From the NCBI RefSeq assembly GCF_015477775.1, contig NZ_JADLQO010000006.1:1-64000 (forward strand): DNA of 64,000 bases. The letters are read 5' to 3'. The notes under the pieces are model-generated. The model saw nothing but the letters and a program-made list of their open reading frames with translations, was not told where the DNA came from and did no database searches. The DNA comes from Nocardia abscessus (GTDB taxonomy: Bacteria > Actinomycetota > Actinomycetes > Mycobacteriales > Mycobacteriaceae). Position numbers and translations under genes: made by a program. Of this stretch, positions 54,670 to 63,826 are shown one piece after another (the first letter of the stretch is position 1; each line of letters starts with the position of its first letter).

Positions 54670-57431
54670 CGGATCCGCTGCGGAATCGCCCTGGCCAGCG
54701 CGAGCAGATCTGCTTCGAGGAGCCGGAACAGCCGGTAGGTCAGCACGAATGCCAGGATGCCACCCACGCTCAGCACGCGCACCGGAACGATCACCAGCTC
54801 CAGGTCGGCGGCGTTGACGAAGGTCGCGCTCGCCACGCCCAGCAGCGGAACCGACGCCGCGACACCGAGATAGAAATTTCCGCGCTTGGCCAGCGCGCGC
54901 AGTTGCTTCTCGTCGCCGGGGCCGATGCCGCCGCGCACCAGAAGCTGTGGATAGATCGAGCGCACCGCGTAAACCATGATCGGGAAGAACGGATAGGCCA
55001 GCGCGATCGCCGCGCACACCACCTGCGCGGCGAAGAAATGCAAGAAGGTCCCGCGCGGCAGGTCGACACCCGAGAAGGCCAGCCCCAGCGGCCAGATGAT
55101 GCCCGCGACCAGCCAGAAGCCGAATGGTATCCAGACCGCCCAGTCGCCCATCAGCAGCGTGTCCCGGCGCGCTTTCGCGAGCGTGCGCGCGGAGTACCCC
55201 TCGCCGTGGCCGAGACGGTACGCGATCGTGAGCGGCCGCCGGGTCATGAACAGCAGCAGCAGCGCGGCGACCGGGAACGCGACGAGATTGTTGATCAATC
55301 CGACCGCCGCGAATTTCTCCTGATCCGCCGCCGACATCCGGTCGATGATCAGGGCTTGGTTCAGCTGGATGTTGTAGAAGCTGGCCAGCACGTTGGGGAC
55401 GCCGACGCACAGCGCCGCGACCGGCAGCAGCCAGCCGCGGGCTCGGTGGGCGAGGCTGTCCGGCGGGGGATCGACCAGGTCGCGGGCGCGGGTGTCGAGG
55501 CACAGGTCGAGTTGTCCCGCGAGTTCCGCACCGCTGTGCCAGCGGCGCTGCGGGTCCGCGTGCAGGCACTCCAGCAGCACGCGGCGCAACGCGGCCGGGG
55601 TGTCCTCGGGCAGGCGGGACAGCGCCGCGGCCGGGACGCCGCCGCGGCGCACCGCGAGCATCCGCGTGTACGTGTCGGCTACCGAACCCTCCTCGATGCG
55701 CGGCGGATCGTCGAACGGACTCGCGCCCGTCAGCATTTCCCACAGCAGCACCCCGAGCGAGTAGACGTCGCTGGCGTTGCCCGGCGCGGGCGCGGCGGGA
55801 TCGAGATAGTGAGCCAGCTGCTCGGGGGAGCGGTAGACGAGTGCGTCGGTCGCGCCGGTCTCGCGTGGCGCGGGGATGCGGGCCGCCGCCTCGCCGAGGG
55901 CGAAGTCGGCGAGCTTCGGGATGCCCTCCGCGGTGAACAGGACGTTCGCCGGTTTGATGTCGTGATGCAGTACGCCGTGGTGCTCGGCGTAGTCGAGGGC
56001 GTCGGCCAGCCGCCTGCCCACCCACGCCACGGTCTCCGGCCAGCTCAGCCGTGCGATTTCGGCCCGCACGCTGGAATCCGATGGCCGGATCTCACCCTTG
56101 GCCTCCATGGCGGTGTCCACCGCGCGCAGCAGCAGCGCGCCTCCGTCGGTCACCGGGCCGCGACGGCGCTGCTCGAGAACGCCGACCGCGGTGCCGCCGG
56201 GGAGGTACTGCATGTAGACCAGGCGCGGCAGAGGGGCCACCCGGGCCTCCGGGGCGAGCGGTGGCCGGCCTGTCGAGGCGACGGCGTAGTCCCTCGGGTC
56301 CGCGCGGGTGGCGTCCGGATCGATGGAGTCCGCCAGCGTCGCGTCCGGATCGTCGAGTACCGCGGTGCCGTTGCCGGCCTGCGCCGACTGCCCGGCCTCG
56401 TGATCAGGAATCGGCGCGCCATCGCGGCGGGGGCGGGGTGCACGGTACGAGCTGGTGACGGTGCTGTCGTCGCTGTCTTCACGGGTGCGGGCGGAGCTCG
56501 TCGCCGCTGCGACGGTCGCGTCGTCCGCGGTGAATCGTCGTTCGGCGGCTGGGTCGGCTCGTTCGGTGTCGCGAAGGTGGGGCGCGGCGACGGTCGCGTC
56601 GTCGTCTGGGCGGCTCGCGGTCCGGCCGGGCCGGGGGGCCGCGACGGTGACGTCGGGTTCGAATGGCTCGGTGATCGCGGTGGCGCGAGTGGGGGGTGGC
56701 GCGGCGATGGTCGACTCCGCGTCGGCTGGGGTGGCGATGGTGTGGCTGCCGTTCGCGGGTGTGCCGGCGACGGTGAGGGTGCGTGCGGCGTCGGCGCTGA
56801 GTACCCGCTGGTCGAAGACGCGCACGATGTGGGCGTGGTCGAGCTGGGCCATCGTGTGCGGCGCACCCGCCCGTCCCGCCGAGAACCGGACGGCGACCAG
56901 CCGCTGCATGGAACGTTGCCTGGCCAGGAAGACGCGGCCGAGCAGCCCCGCGCCCAGGTCGGTGAGCAGGTCGAAGTCATCGATGCGCAGACCGGGCGCG
57001 AGGTCGGCGAGTGCGGCCAGGGCGTCGCTCGATTCGGCCGCGCCCGCCTCGTCGGCATCCTCGGCGGCGAAATGGGCGAGGCGTTCGCGGATGGCGTCGG
57101 CGAGGTCCGGATATTCGGCGAGGAAGTCCTCCGTCGGCAGCGGGCCGCGTCCGCGGCGCGCCAGGAATTCCTCGCACACCAGATCCAGGAGCTCGGGACT
57201 GCCTGCCACCTCGGGAAATTCCTCGCGATACTCCGCGATCCGTTTGCCGAGACCCTCGCGCTCCCAACGCCGCCGCAGATCCACCCGGATCAGATCCATC
57301 AGTACGGCCAAGCGCACCTTCGTGCCGTCGGGCACGTAGTCGCGGATCTGTGGCGGCAACCGATCGCTGTGAAGGCTGCGTTGCCAGTCGGCGGCGAACC
57401 GGACGACGGCATGGGTGCGCGGAGAGCTCAC
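54666..57431 (-). CDS. membrane Ser/Thr kinase-like protein, predicted pseudokinase
   Basis: Protein of 921 residues, paralogue of the upstream kinase. Order: N-terminal helical domain (about 1-140), kinase N-lobe (LLTDLGAGLLGRVFLARQ near 155), Thr-rich insert (about 215-400), C-lobe, then six membrane helices (about 665-921). Active-site changes: the ATP-anchoring Lys is Arg (VAVRF against VAVKI in the paralogue), HRD is HHD with the catalytic Asp kept, and DFG is DFA. The loss of Lys and Gly predicts little or no kinase activity. The insert repeats (D/S)xTVAA-type units. The GTG start overlaps the stop of the active paralogue. Confidence 0.87.
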   Translation of the reverse strand: MSSPRTHAVVRFAADWQRSLHSDRLPPQIRDYVPDGTKVRLAVLMDLIRVDLRRRWEREGLGKRIAEYREEFPEVAGSPELLDLVCEEFLARRGRGPLPTEDFLAEYPDLADAIRERLAHFAAEDADEAGAAESSDALAALADLAPGLRIDDFDLLTDLGAGLLGRVFLARQRSMQRLVAVRFSAGRAGAPHTMAQLDHAHIVRVFDQRVLSADAARTLTVAGTPANGSHTIATPADAESTIAAPPPTRATAITEPFEPDVTVAAPRPGRTASRPDDDATVAAPHLRDTERADPAAERRFTADDATVAAATSSARTREDSDDSTVTSSYRAPRPRRDGAPIPDHEAGQSAQAGNGTAVLDDPDATLADSIDPDATRADPRDYAVASTGRPPLAPEARVAPLPRLVYMQYLPGGTAVGVLEQRRRGPVTDGGALLLRAVDTAMEAKGEIRPSDSSVRAEIARLSWPETVAWVGRRLADALDYAEHHGVLHHDIKPANVLFTAEGIPKLADFALGEAAARIPAPRETGATDALVYRSPEQLAHYLDPAAPAPGNASDVYSLGVLLWEMLTGASPFDDPPRIEEGSVADTYTRMLAVRRGGVPAAALSRLPEDTPAALRRVLLECLHADPQRRWHSGAELAGQLDLCLDTRARDLVDPPPDSLAHRARGWLLPVAALCVGVPNVLASFYNIQLNQALIIDRMSAADQEKFAAVGLINNLVAFPVAALLLLFMTRRPLTIAYRLGHGEGYSARTLAKARRDTLLMGDWAVWIPFGFWLVAGIIWPLGLAFSGVDLPRGTFLHFFAAQVVCAAIALAYPFFPIMVYAVRSIYPQLLVRGGIGPGDEKQLRALAKRGNFYLGVAASVPLLGVASATFVNAADLELVIVPVRVLSVGGILAFVLTYRLFRLLEADLLALARAIPQRIR

Positions 57432-60058
57432 GTGTCGGTCTCCACGGCGGCCGTTTTCACTCGTGCGGATCGGCCCTCGGCGGGGCCCTGTCCGGCGGTT
57501 TCGGGGTCGACCACCCGCTCCAGCGCCCGCAGATCCGCTTCGAGCGCACGGAACAGCAGATAGGTACCCACGAACGCGATTATGCCGCCCACGCACAGCA
57601 GCCGGACCGCGAAGATCACCGACGGGATGTCGGGCGGGGGCAGGAAGGTCACTCCGGCGACCGCGAGCAGCGGCACCGAGGCGGCCACCGCGAGGTACCC
57701 GTTGCAGCGCCGGTCCAGGCCGCGTAGCCACACACCGTCCTCGGGGCTGATGTCCCCGTGCCGCAGGAACAGCGGATAGATGCACCGCACCATGTAGAAG
57801 GTCAGCAGGAAGAAGGGATAGGCGACCGCGATCGCGCCGCACACCACCAGCGAGGAGAAGAAGTGCACCATGGCGCGCGCCGATATGTCTCCGGTCGACA
57901 CCTGAAGCGCGAGCGGGAAGATCAGCCCGGCCAGTACCCACAGTGAGAATGCCACGGCCACGGCGCGATCGCCCATCAGCAGCGCGTCCCGTCTGGCGCG
58001 CTGTAAGGTCTGCGGGTCGTACCGTCGTCCTTTGCGCAGACCGCGTGGCACGGTGAGCACGTATCTGGCCATGTACAGCACCAGCGCGATACCGGCCGGG
58101 AAGAAGATCGCGTTCACGGTGCCGGTGATGATGAGGAAGGTCTGCTGGGCATTCTCGGTCATCCGGCTGATGATCAGGTGCTGGTTGTGCTGGATGTTGT
58201 ACAGCGAGGCGAGCACGTTCGGCAGTGCCACCGCCACCAGCGCGACCGGCACGATGTACGGGCGCAGCCGCCGCCGCCAGCTGTTCGGCGCGGGATCGAC
58301 CAACTCCCGCGCGCGCCCGTCCAGGCACATCTCCAGCTGCCTGGCCAGCAGCGCGCCGCTGGACCAGCGGTCGGCCCGCTCCGGTGCGAGACAGGTCAGC
58401 AGCACGCGGCGCAACGCGGCGGGGCAGTCGGGCGGAACTCGCTCCAGCGCGGCCGCGTCCACGCCATTGCTGCGCCGCTCCAGCATGGCCTCCAGGGTGG
58501 TGTCGTCGCCGTGCTCGCCCGCCCCCGCCGTGCTGTCGTCGAACGGCTTCGCGCCGGTGAGCAGCTCCCACAGCACCACCCCGAGCGAATAGATGTCCGC
58601 GCGGGTGTCCAGGTCGGCCGCGCTGCGACCGAAGCTGGGATGACAGGCTTCCAGCTGTTCCGGCGACATGTATGCCAGTGAGCCGCCGAAGTAGGCCACC
58701 GGGCTGGTGCCTTCCACGTTGCGGCTGAAGCTGATGTTGAAGTCGGCCAGTTTCGGCACACCCTCGGCGGTGAGCAGGACGTTGGCCGGTTTCACGTCGC
58801 GGTGCAGCACGCCGTGCGAGGAGGCGTAGTCCAGCGCCTCGGCCAGTCTGCGGCCCAGCCAGGCCACCGTCTCCGGCCAGCTCAGCCTCGCGAGTTCGGC
58901 GCGCACGCTGGAATCGGTCGGCCGGATCTCGCCCTTCTCCTCCATCGCCACGTCCACGGCGTCCAGCAGCAGTTGGCCGCTGCGTTCGGCGGGCGGGGTG
59001 GCGCGCACCCAGCGCAACACGCCCAGCAGCGTGCCACCGGGGAGGAATTGCATGTAGAGCAGTCGCAGCCGACGCGCGGCGCCCTCGGCGTCATCGAGCA
59101 GCCGCTGGTCGAAGACCCGCACGATGTAGTCGTGGTCGAGTTGGGCCAGCGTCTGCGGCTCGGTGCCGTGATCGGCGGAGATCTTCACCGCGACCAACCG
59201 TTGCAGTGAGCGTTGCCGCGCGAGGAAGACCCTGGCGAACGCGCCGCTGCCCAGACCGGTCAGCAGATCGAAATCATCGATCCGCTGACCGATCTCGATG
59301 CGGTCGAGCGCGGTGTACCGGCCCGGTCCGGTGCCGATCGTCGTGGGCACGGCGGTGGCCGTACCCATCGGATCGGCGGCGGTCGTTCTGGTCATCTCAG
59401 AATCACGAGCGGACTCGGCGGTTTGGTTCAATGCGGTGTCGTCGAGGTCGGAGCCGGGGTGCGCGAGGGCGGTCCGGGTGGAATCCTCCAGCGTCGCGCG
59501 ACGCGTGCTCTGGTCGAGCTCGTCGGCGTTCAACAACTCGCGCAGTTCCTCCGCTTGCCGCGGATATTCGCGCAGACATTCGCGTGGATCTACCCGCTCG
59601 CCACTCTGGCGGCGGATGACGAACTCCTCGTACACCAGACCGGCCGGAATATCGTCGGACACGAGTTCGGGAAATTCGGCGCAGTAATCGGCCAAGCGCA
59701 TGCGAGCGGCGCGTTCCGGCGCGGCCCCCGGGCGGTGCAGCCAGCGGTGACGTAAGTCGACGCGGATCAGCCCCAACAGGGCTTCGCGCCGCAAGGTCGT
59801 GGCATCGGGCAGGAATTCGGCGATCGTCGGTGGGCGCCGGGTGGATTCCCACGCCGCGGCGAACGCCACCACCGCGTCGGATTCGGCACGTGACAGCTCG
59901 CCACTCCTCGGACGGGTGGAAACACCTGCGTCGGTATCGAAACTTCTTTCAGAGTTCGCACTCATGCTCGGACCTAGTGGCTCGGCGGACGCCGCGGAAT
60001 CCGCATCGGTCTTTGGTCGGATGGGCCGAAAATTTCCCGCCACACCCGACTCCATCAT
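57428..60058 (-). CDS. membrane Ser/Thr protein kinase
   Basis: Protein of up to 876 residues. An N-terminal helical domain (SRAESDAVVAFAAAWE through ELRELLNADEL) precedes the kinase domain: GLGSGAFARVFLARQ (P-loop, near 273), VAVKI (Lys), HRDVKPANVLL (near 421), PKLADFNISF (DFN instead of DFG, metal Asp kept), SPEQLE and DIYSLGVVLWELLTG. Six predicted membrane helices follow from about residue 598. It is probably active and phosphorylates Ser/Thr, perhaps on the insert of the paralogue it is coupled to (GTGA overlap). ATG 59965 is an alternative start. Confidence 0.88.
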   Translation of the reverse strand: MMESGVAGNFRPIRPKTDADSAASAEPLGPSMSANSERSFDTDAGVSTRPRSGELSRAESDAVVAFAAAWESTRRPPTIAEFLPDATTLRREALLGLIRVDLRHRWLHRPGAAPERAARMRLADYCAEFPELVSDDIPAGLVYEEFVIRRQSGERVDPRECLREYPRQAEELRELLNADELDQSTRRATLEDSTRTALAHPGSDLDDTALNQTAESARDSEMTRTTAADPMGTATAVPTTIGTGPGRYTALDRIEIGQRIDDFDLLTGLGSGAFARVFLARQRSLQRLVAVKISADHGTEPQTLAQLDHDYIVRVFDQRLLDDAEGAARRLRLLYMQFLPGGTLLGVLRWVRATPPAERSGQLLLDAVDVAMEEKGEIRPTDSSVRAELARLSWPETVAWLGRRLAEALDYASSHGVLHRDVKPANVLLTAEGVPKLADFNISFSRNVEGTSPVAYFGGSLAYMSPEQLEACHPSFGRSAADLDTRADIYSLGVVLWELLTGAKPFDDSTAGAGEHGDDTTLEAMLERRSNGVDAAALERVPPDCPAALRRVLLTCLAPERADRWSSGALLARQLEMCLDGRARELVDPAPNSWRRRLRPYIVPVALVAVALPNVLASLYNIQHNQHLIISRMTENAQQTFLIITGTVNAIFFPAGIALVLYMARYVLTVPRGLRKGRRYDPQTLQRARRDALLMGDRAVAVAFSLWVLAGLIFPLALQVSTGDISARAMVHFFSSLVVCGAIAVAYPFFLLTFYMVRCIYPLFLRHGDISPEDGVWLRGLDRRCNGYLAVAASVPLLAVAGVTFLPPPDIPSVIFAVRLLCVGGIIAFVGTYLLFRALEADLRALERVVDPETAGQGPAEGRSARVKTAAVETDT

Positions 60059-60145
60059 CCCCCGCGCGGTATTCGAAATGATAACTTGCGGCTCGACAGT
60101 GGATCACCCGATTTCGACAACGACGCGACGGGGGATGACCAGCAC

Positions 60146-61657
60146 ATGTCTGACGAGGCCGCGGTAGTGGCGAACGGCTCGATGTCGGCGGCGAAGGCCG
60201 CGCCGCGAACAACCGTTCCGAATGCGATGACCACCGAACCGACGACCACCGAACCGACGACCACCGAACCGACGACCACCGAACCGACGCTCACCGGATT
60301 ACGGGTGGCCGCGGCCGACGGGCGGCCGGAGCGTCTCCGGGAGGCCGAATGCGGCTCGGAGCGCGGCCCGGCCGCGACGATCGCGGCCTGCGTGCGCGAC
60401 GGCCTGCTGCATCCCGGCCAAGTGGCGGCGGACGCAGGCACGCGGATCGCGGCGGCGGACCGGAAGGACAACGCGTTCAGCGTCCTTCGCGCCGAGCAGG
60501 CCATGGCCGAGTCGGTCGGCCTGATGGAGCGCGCCGACCTCGACGTGCTGCCGATGGCCGGTGTGCCGGTCGCGGTCGAACACGGAACCGCGATCGCGGG
60601 CGAGCCCGCGCCGTGGGGTCCGGCGGCCCCCACGGATCATCCGGTGGTGGCCAGGCTGCGCGCGGCGGGCGCGGTGATCCTCGGGCACGTCGCGGCCCCC
60701 GAACTCAGCCGATGGTCGACCAGCGCGGGCACCGAGCGCGTCATCCGCAATCCGTGGAACCCGGCACGCAACGCGGGCAGCGCGGCCGCCGCCGCGGTCG
60801 CGGCCGGGCTGGTCCCGGTGGCACACGGCTGCGACGGTTTGGGCGCGGTGCGGGTCGCCGCCGCGTGCTGTGGGGTCTTCGGCATCAAACCTGGGCAGCA
60901 CACGGTCCCCGACGTGGGCGCGTGGGAAGGTGCGGTGGAAAACGGTGTGCTGGCCACGAGCGTGGACGACGCCGCGCTGGCGCTGTCGGTCCTGGCGGCG
61001 CGGCCGGACCTGGCCGACGTCGACCCACCCGGCCGACTACGCATCGGCCTGGCCGTGGATCCGCCTTCTCCGCTACTGCGCGTCGACCGGCACTGGACGG
61101 CAGCGGCTCGCAGAGCGGCCTCGGTGGCCGCGGCGGCGGGCCACTTGGTGGAACCGACCGCGCTACCGTACGGAAACGCCGTGTTCGCGGCGTTTCTACG
61201 CTGGCTGGCTCTCAGCGCACGCGATGTCCCCGCACTACCCGAGCCGGACCAGCTATCCCGCAGAGCCCGCCGTCGTCTGGCCCTCGGCCGGACGGTGCAT
61301 CGGTTCCGGCTCGCCCGCCCCGCCCAGATCGACCGGGTGGAAGCACGACTACTGGAGTTCTTCGAGCGCTACGACGTGGTGATCACTCCCACGCTCGCCG
61401 CCCCGCCGCCCATGGCGCGGGCCTGGCACTTCCGCGATCGACCGGCCACTCTGCTCGCCGGCGCGCGATTGGCACCTTTCACCCCGCTGTGGAACCTGGT
61501 GGGCTGGCCCGCCGCCTCCGTCCCGATGGGCACGCATCCTCGGTCGGGCACGCCGGTGGCCGCACAGTTCGCGGGACCACCCGGCAGCGAATCCACCCTG
61601 CTGCGGCTATCCGCGCAGATGGAGACCCGCTGCCCGTGGCAGCGCACCGCGCCCTGA
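60146..61657 (+). CDS. amidase-signature-fold protein lacking the catalytic triad
   Basis: Protein of 503 residues with clear amidase order and length: DRKDNAFSVL, LPMAGVPVAVEHG, AGAVILGHVAAPELSRWST, NPWNPARNAGSAAAAAVAAG, GCDGLGAVRVAAACCGVFGIKPGQ, and a C-terminal PLWNLVGWPAASVPMG. The catalytic Lys (normally PVxVKD), cis-Ser (GGSSGG) and nucleophile Ser (GTDxGGSIR) are all replaced. It is probably a non-catalytic or binding protein. Near the N-terminus are four TTEP repeats from a 15-bp DNA repeat. ATG 60146 follows GGGGGA. It is divergent from the kinase cluster. Confidence 0.85.
   Translation: MSDEAAVVANGSMSAAKAAPRTTVPNAMTTEPTTTEPTTTEPTTTEPTLTGLRVAAADGRPERLREAECGSERGPAATIAACVRDGLLHPGQVAADAGTRIAAADRKDNAFSVLRAEQAMAESVGLMERADLDVLPMAGVPVAVEHGTAIAGEPAPWGPAAPTDHPVVARLRAAGAVILGHVAAPELSRWSTSAGTERVIRNPWNPARNAGSAAAAAVAAGLVPVAHGCDGLGAVRVAAACCGVFGIKPGQHTVPDVGAWEGAVENGVLATSVDDAALALSVLAARPDLADVDPPGRLRIGLAVDPPSPLLRVDRHWTAAARRAASVAAAAGHLVEPTALPYGNAVFAAFLRWLALSARDVPALPEPDQLSRRARRRLALGRTVHRFRLARPAQIDRVEARLLEFFERYDVVITPTLAAPPPMARAWHFRDRPATLLAGARLAPFTPLWNLVGWPAASVPMGTHPRSGTPVAAQFAGPPGSESTLLRLSAQMETRCPWQRTAP
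60227..60286 (+). repeat. four tandem 15-bp repeats
   Basis: Four nearly identical copies of ACGACCACCGAACCG (the first begins ATG), encoding Thr-Thr-Thr-Glu-Pro units in the linker of the amidase-like protein. Copy number of such in-frame repeats often varies between strains. Confidence 0.85.
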
Positions 61658-61667
61658 ACCCGCTGAG

Positions 61668-62555
61668 TCAGACGCTGACCGGCGACTGCTGCGCCGCGAA
61701 ACCGCCGTCCACGGCCCGACCGGCGAACTCGAGGATGGTCGGCCGGTTGTCGTCGGCTCGCCACGCCACGGCTAGTTCGCACGGCGCGAGGCCCGACACG
61801 GGACGCGCGGTCAGACCGGGCCAGCGGTACATCGGCACGTTGTTCTCGGCGAGCAGGAGCACGCCGAGACCGAGACTCACGGCTTCCAGCTTGTCCTCGG
61901 CGGTCGCGGCCTCGGCGCCGATCTTCGGCGCGCGGCCGCCGCGGCCGTCGTTGCCGAGCCAGAAGTCGCGTACCGCACCGGCTTCGGTGGGCAGCGCCAC
62001 GAACGGCTCGTCGAGCAGATCGGCGAACTCGATGGTCTCCGAGACGGCCAGCGGGTGGTTCTCCGGAAGCAGCACCCAGCGCGGTTCGGTACGCAGTACC
62101 TGCCAGCGGTAGCGGCTCTGGTCCGGCAGCGGGAGCCAGACGAGCGCCAGGTCGGCCTGACGGCCCGCGAGCCCGCTGGAGGGATCGGTCCACGAGGCCG
62201 CGTGCAGCGCGAGGCGATGTCCGCTCGCGCTCTCCAGATCGCTGAGCAGGCCGCGACCGAGCGCGGACTGGATACCGACGCGCAGCACCTCGCCCGCCTC
62301 CTGCAGCGAGACGTTGGTGACCTCCCACAGCTCCAGGATCTTGCGGGCGCCTTCGAGCAACTCCTTGCCCGCGACGGTCAGCGCCACACTGCGCTGGTTG
62401 CGGTCGAACAGGACCACGTCGAGCTGACGTTCCAGCTGACGGATCTGACGCGACAGGGTGGGTTGTGCGATGTGCAGCCGCTGAGCGGCGTTGGTGAAGT
62501 GCAGTTCCTCAGCGACGGCGACGAAATACCGCAGGTCGCGCAAGTGCGGGTCCAT
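61668..62555 (-). CDS. LysR-family transcriptional regulator
   Basis: Protein of 295 residues with the winged HTH LRYFVAVAEELHFTNAAQRLHIAQPTL and QLERQLDVVLFDRNQR, followed by a full effector domain (about 92-295). It resembles regulators of the BenM/CatR branch in the HTH. ATG 62555 has AAGGGG close upstream. The stop is only 10 bases from the convergent amidase-like gene. Target unknown; the 437-base region upstream contains no divergent gene start. Confidence 0.92.
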   Translation of the reverse strand: MDPHLRDLRYFVAVAEELHFTNAAQRLHIAQPTLSRQIRQLERQLDVVLFDRNQRSVALTVAGKELLEGARKILELWEVTNVSLQEAGEVLRVGIQSALGRGLLSDLESASGHRLALHAASWTDPSSGLAGRQADLALVWLPLPDQSRYRWQVLRTEPRWVLLPENHPLAVSETIEFADLLDEPFVALPTEAGAVRDFWLGNDGRGGRAPKIGAEAATAEDKLEAVSLGLGVLLLAENNVPMYRWPGLTARPVSGLAPCELAVAWRADDNRPTILEFAGRAVDGGFAAQQSPVSV

Positions 62556-62992
62556 AGCCCCTTGCTATCAGAATCAGTCCGGAATTTCCAGCCTTATCAG
62601 GCCGAAAAGTTCGGATACGGGTGCCGAAACAGTCGGCAGGTTTGTTAGAGACAGCATATTGCCTGTGGTGGTGCTCCGCACTAGGCAGTTGGCGAATTCT
62701 GGGCACCCGTCGACGGGTTATCGTCGACTTTCCCTACCTGGGCGCTTGACCAGCAGTAATGGCAGCATAGCCGGAGGGGTGATAGCGGATTGTGGACACC
62801 GCTGCGGTTGCCGATCATCGGCTGGGAATTTGCCGCTGACCGGCCGCTCAGGGTTGCCGAGAACTCAGGTGATTTTCCTCACAAAAAAGTTTCCGGACGT
62901 CTCGGCGGCCGCCCGCGGTGTGCTCCGGAACGCAGCGGGGCGCCACGGCCGGGACGAATCCCGGCCGTGGCGCCCCGGCTCGGCGCCCGCGC
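62556..62992. other. intergenic region with terminator
   Basis: About 437 bases between the LysR start and the SDR stop, both on the minus strand. The terminator at 62937-62976 occupies the right end. The rest is moderately AT-rich upstream of the LysR gene and carries no recognised gene. Confidence 0.45.
62937..62976 (-). terminator. long GC-rich terminator hairpin after the SDR gene
   Basis: Perfect 18-bp stem (GGGGCGCCACGGCCGGGA and its complement) with a CGAA tetraloop, 17 bases past the SDR stop. Without a T-tract but very stable, a form common in actinobacteria. Confidence 0.8.
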
Positions 62993-63826
62993 TCACGCGC
63001 CGCGGGCGCGCTCCTCGTATGCCTTGCGCTTGTCGGCGTCGACGTCGTCGAGGAACGCGCGGCCGGACCCGAGCGCTCGGCCGATGCCGTCCCCGAGCGC
63101 CTCCGGCAGCAGGCCGACGAACTGCGAGATGAACCCGGCCACCGCGGTCACCCGGACCTTCGACTTCGGCGCGACGATCAGCTCGGCGACGGCGTCGGCG
63201 ATCTCTTCCGGCTCGGCGGGGCGCAGCAGTTTGGGCGGGGTGACGCCGGAACCGAGTTCGGTGTTGGTGAGTGTCGGCAGCACCGAGGAGAAGTGCACGC
63301 CGGTGCCGCGGTACTCCTCCCGCAGCGTGTCGGTGAAACCGAGCACCGCGTGCTTGCTGGCGTTGTAGGTGGCCAAGCCGGGGATGTGGGTCTCACCGGC
63401 CAGCGAGGCGATGTTGATGATGTGCCCGCTGCGGCGCGGCAGCATCCGGCGCAACGCCAGCTTCGAGCCGAGGATCACGCCGTAGACATTGATGTCCAGG
63501 ATGCGCCGGGTCAGCTCGTCCGACTCGTCCACCACCTTGCCGGTCGGCATGATGCCCGCGTTGTTGATCAGCACGTCGATCGGGCCGAGGGTGCGCTCCA
63601 CCTCGTCCAGGAACCCGTCGAAGGACTCCTGATCGGTGACGTCGAGCTTGCCGTAGTGCTCGAAATTCCGCGCGGTGCCCGACTCCTTGACGGTGGTCTC
63701 GTCGATGTCGCCGATCGCGATCTGCGCGCCGAGGGCTTGCAGCGCGGTCGCCGTGGCGAGCCCGATGCCGCGGGCGCCGCCGGTGATGACGACGACCTTG
63801 CCGCGGATCTGCTTCGTTTCGGTCAC
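62993..63826 (-). CDS. short-chain dehydrogenase/reductase (SDR)
   Basis: Classical SDR of 277 residues: cofactor motif TGGARGIG, an Asp after strand 2 (IGDIDE) favouring NAD, the NNAG motif, the catalytic Ser of NIASLAG and the YNASK Tyr-Lys pair. The C-terminal extension (about 230-277) is basic. The GTG at 63826 overlaps the stop of the upstream gene (GTGA), so the two act together. Substrate unknown. Confidence 0.92.
   Translation of the reverse strand: MTETKQIRGKVVVITGGARGIGLATATALQALGAQIAIGDIDETTVKESGTARNFEHYGKLDVTDQESFDGFLDEVERTLGPIDVLINNAGIMPTGKVVDESDELTRRILDINVYGVILGSKLALRRMLPRRSGHIINIASLAGETHIPGLATYNASKHAVLGFTDTLREEYRGTGVHFSSVLPTLTNTELGSGVTPPKLLRPAEPEEIADAVAELIVAPKSKVRVTAVAGFISQFVGLLPEALGDGIGRALGSGRAFLDDVDADKRKAYEERARGA

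Noticed and set aside
54486..57563. Open plus-strand frame of about 1,000 codons opposite the pseudokinase.
   Set aside because: Composition is that of an antisense shadow; the minus-strand frame has kinase motifs and membrane helices.
60227..60286. Short tandem repeats considered as a CRISPR or VNTR without coding role.
   Set aside because: Units are contiguous, without spacers, and in frame with the amidase-like protein.
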